DNA of 7,154 nucleotides from Actinomycetes bacterium (GTDB lineage: Bacteria; Actinomycetota; Actinomycetes; Mycobacteriales; Micromonosporaceae): NCBI GenBank assembly GCA_023437285.1, contig JAEZGP010000178.1, positions 1 through 7,154 of the forward strand, in the 5' to 3' direction. The translations under genes were made by a program, and so were the position numbers. Below are positions 6,384 through 7,154 of this stretch, piece after piece; position 1 is the stretch's first letter, and every line of letters starts with the position of its first letter. Under the pieces are notes generated by a model, which saw nothing but the letters and a program-made list of their open reading frames with translations, did no database searches and was not told where the DNA came from.

Positions 6384-6731
6384 TTACCGGACCACCTTGC
6401 CGGGGATCACGGTGTCCCTGCGCCGCTCCCATTCCAGGAACCGCTCGGTCTCGGCGAACAGGGCGCCGGCCAGCCAGGTGGCCACCACGGCGTCGTCGAC
6501 CAGGCCGACGAGCAGCAGCAACGCCTCGGGCACCAGGTCGATCGGGGACACGATGTAGAGACCGGCCGCGGCCATGGCCAGCAGCCGCGCGCCGCCGTCG
6601 TACTCGCCCTTGAGCGAGGCGCGCAGCATGCGCGGGATGGCGGCCAGACGCTTGCCCATGCCGGGCGTGCCCGGCTTGAAAGCGCGCAGCAGCGCCGCGT
6701 AGGCGGCCTGCCGGCGCAGGGTCGGTGGCAT
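6384..6731 (-). CDS. DUF1232 (YkvA-like) small membrane-associated protein
   Basis: A 115-residue protein. The DUF1232 signature is YIVSPIDLVPEALLLLVGLVDDAVV (59-83): a hydrophobic segment, the SPIDLVPE turn, and the GLVDD motif. Residues 50-95 are strongly hydrophobic, so it is probably membrane-embedded as one or two helices. The N-terminus (1-45) is basic, and the end (96-115) is charged. The family has no established biochemical function. The ATG lies seven bases after TATCTT with no Shine-Dalgarno site. It is immediately upstream of, and in line with, the cystathionine beta-synthase gene (12-base gap), and divergent from the SGNH hydrolase gene. A functional tie to transsulfuration is not implied by anything visible. 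Confidence 0.85.
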   Translation of the reverse strand: MPPTLRRQAAYAALLRAFKPGTPGMGKRLAAIPRMLRASLKGEYDGGARLLAMAAAGLYIVSPIDLVPEALLLLVGLVDDAVVATWLAGALFAETERFLEWERRRDTVIPGKVVR

Positions 6732-6738
6732 GGGTACA

Positions 6739-6744
6739 AAGATA
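6739..6744 (-). promoter_or_regulatory. -10 box of the DUF1232 gene (leaderless)
   Basis: TATCTT on the minus strand ends seven bases before ATG 6731. A weak -35 candidate, TTTGCG, lies 16 bases further upstream (6761-6766). Confidence 0.5.
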
Positions 6745-6835
6745 ACCGTCGGATACCACGCGCAAACACCGCCGAAAGGTCACTCCGCTGCCGAAATGTG
6801 GCGCGCGCGAGGCACCATTGACGCAGTCTGACAGC

Positions 6836-6841
6836 GGGAGG
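6836..6841 (+). promoter_or_regulatory. Shine-Dalgarno site of the SGNH hydrolase gene
   Basis: GGGAGG is seven bases before ATG 6849, an ideal distance. It decides the start of the partial gene that follows. Confidence 0.75.
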
Positions 6842-6848
6842 TTTGCAG

Positions 6849-7154
6849 ATGGCCGACGAGATCGTGGCCCACCCGCAGCGGGCCACCCACCTGGTACGCC
6901 GGGTCGCCACCGTCGCGGCCTACACGGGTGGGGCGATCGTGGCGAGCGGCGCCGTGACGGCGGGCGTACTGATCGGGCAGGCGTACCTGGCGCGCATCAC
7001 CATTCCGGGGGCCGAGGCGCCGCCGCCGCGCTCCGATGGCGAGTACGGCGTGGGCTATGCCGGCACCCGACTGCGCCTGGCGGTGTTGGGCGACTCCACG
7101 GCCGCCGGCTACGGCGTGGCCGCCCGCGCCGAGACCACCGGGGCGCTGCTGGCC
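6849..7154 (+). CDS. SGNH/GDSL-family hydrolase, N-terminal part (cut by window end)
   Basis: The first 102 residues of a longer gene; the frame is open to the window edge. After a short basic N-terminus (HLVRRVA) a hydrophobic segment (about 22-46) should act as a signal anchor or uncleaved signal, placing the enzyme at the membrane outer face. A Pro-rich link follows. The line RLRLAVLGDSTAAGYGV (75-90) is block I of the SGNH family, with S83 the predicted nucleophile of the GDS motif. The family hydrolyses esters of lipids or sugars; the substrate cannot be told here, and the downstream GN and DxxH blocks are outside the window. From memory, mycobacteria also keep a GDSL esterase gene near cystathionine beta-synthase (Rv1075c and Rv1077), so the neighbourhood may be conserved. 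Confidence 0.88.
   Translation, partial: MADEIVAHPQRATHLVRRVATVAAYTGGAIVASGAVTAGVLIGQAYLARITIPGAEAPPPRSDGEYGVGYAGTRLRLAVLGDSTAAGYGVAARAETTGALLA

Overview
The window is chromosomal DNA of very high G+C content. Genes are G/C-rich at third codon positions, GTG starts are common, and many genes appear to be leaderless. Together with the gene types (actinobacterial Phd/RelE and MazEF modules, a proline-rich single-pass PASTA protein, a cystathionine beta-synthase beside a GDSL esterase), this points to an actinomycete, most likely of the Micromonosporaceae. No species is claimed.

Left part (about 93-2979) is accessory in character. It holds three complete type II toxin-antitoxin (TA) modules on the + strand, each antitoxin first: a Phd/YefM-type antitoxin with a RelE-type toxin (105-676), a second Phd/YefM-type antitoxin with a RelE-type toxin carrying an unusual C-terminal extension (1560-2393), and a ribbon-helix-helix antitoxin with a MazF/PemK-type toxin (2445-2979). 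A membrane-anchored PASTA protein gene (798-1307, minus) lies between the first two and is separated from the first toxin by a strong hairpin that could terminate transcription both ways. In each module the antitoxin should neutralise the toxin and repress the shared promoter; the toxins are predicted RNA-targeting growth regulators. The first 92 bases contain no gene I can support.

Middle part (2993-3854, minus): a 4a-hydroxytetrahydrobiopterin (pterin-4a-carbinolamine) dehydratase, a 214-base gene-free stretch packed with inverted repeats, and a small conserved-looking protein of unknown function with a Cys-x2-Cys-x5-Cys cluster. No gene-free stretch in the window exceeds 300 bases.

Right part (4060-7154): an HtrA-like serine protease with a PDZ domain but no visible export signal; convergent with it, a cystathionine beta-synthase with a C-terminal CBS-domain pair, preceded by a DUF1232 (YkvA-like) membrane protein gene; and the start of a divergent SGNH/GDSL hydrolase cut by the window end. 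The htrA-like and cbs genes share one CTAG palindrome as overlapping stop codons.

The clearest unifying signal is at gene starts. Seven transcription-unit-first genes have a TANNNT hexamer ending 6 or 7 bases before the chosen start codon and no Shine-Dalgarno sequence, the expected layout of leaderless actinobacterial mRNAs. Two others (3854 minus, 6849 plus) have good Shine-Dalgarno sites instead. I see no clearly new biological system; the TA cluster and the extended RelE-type toxin are the items most worth a second look.
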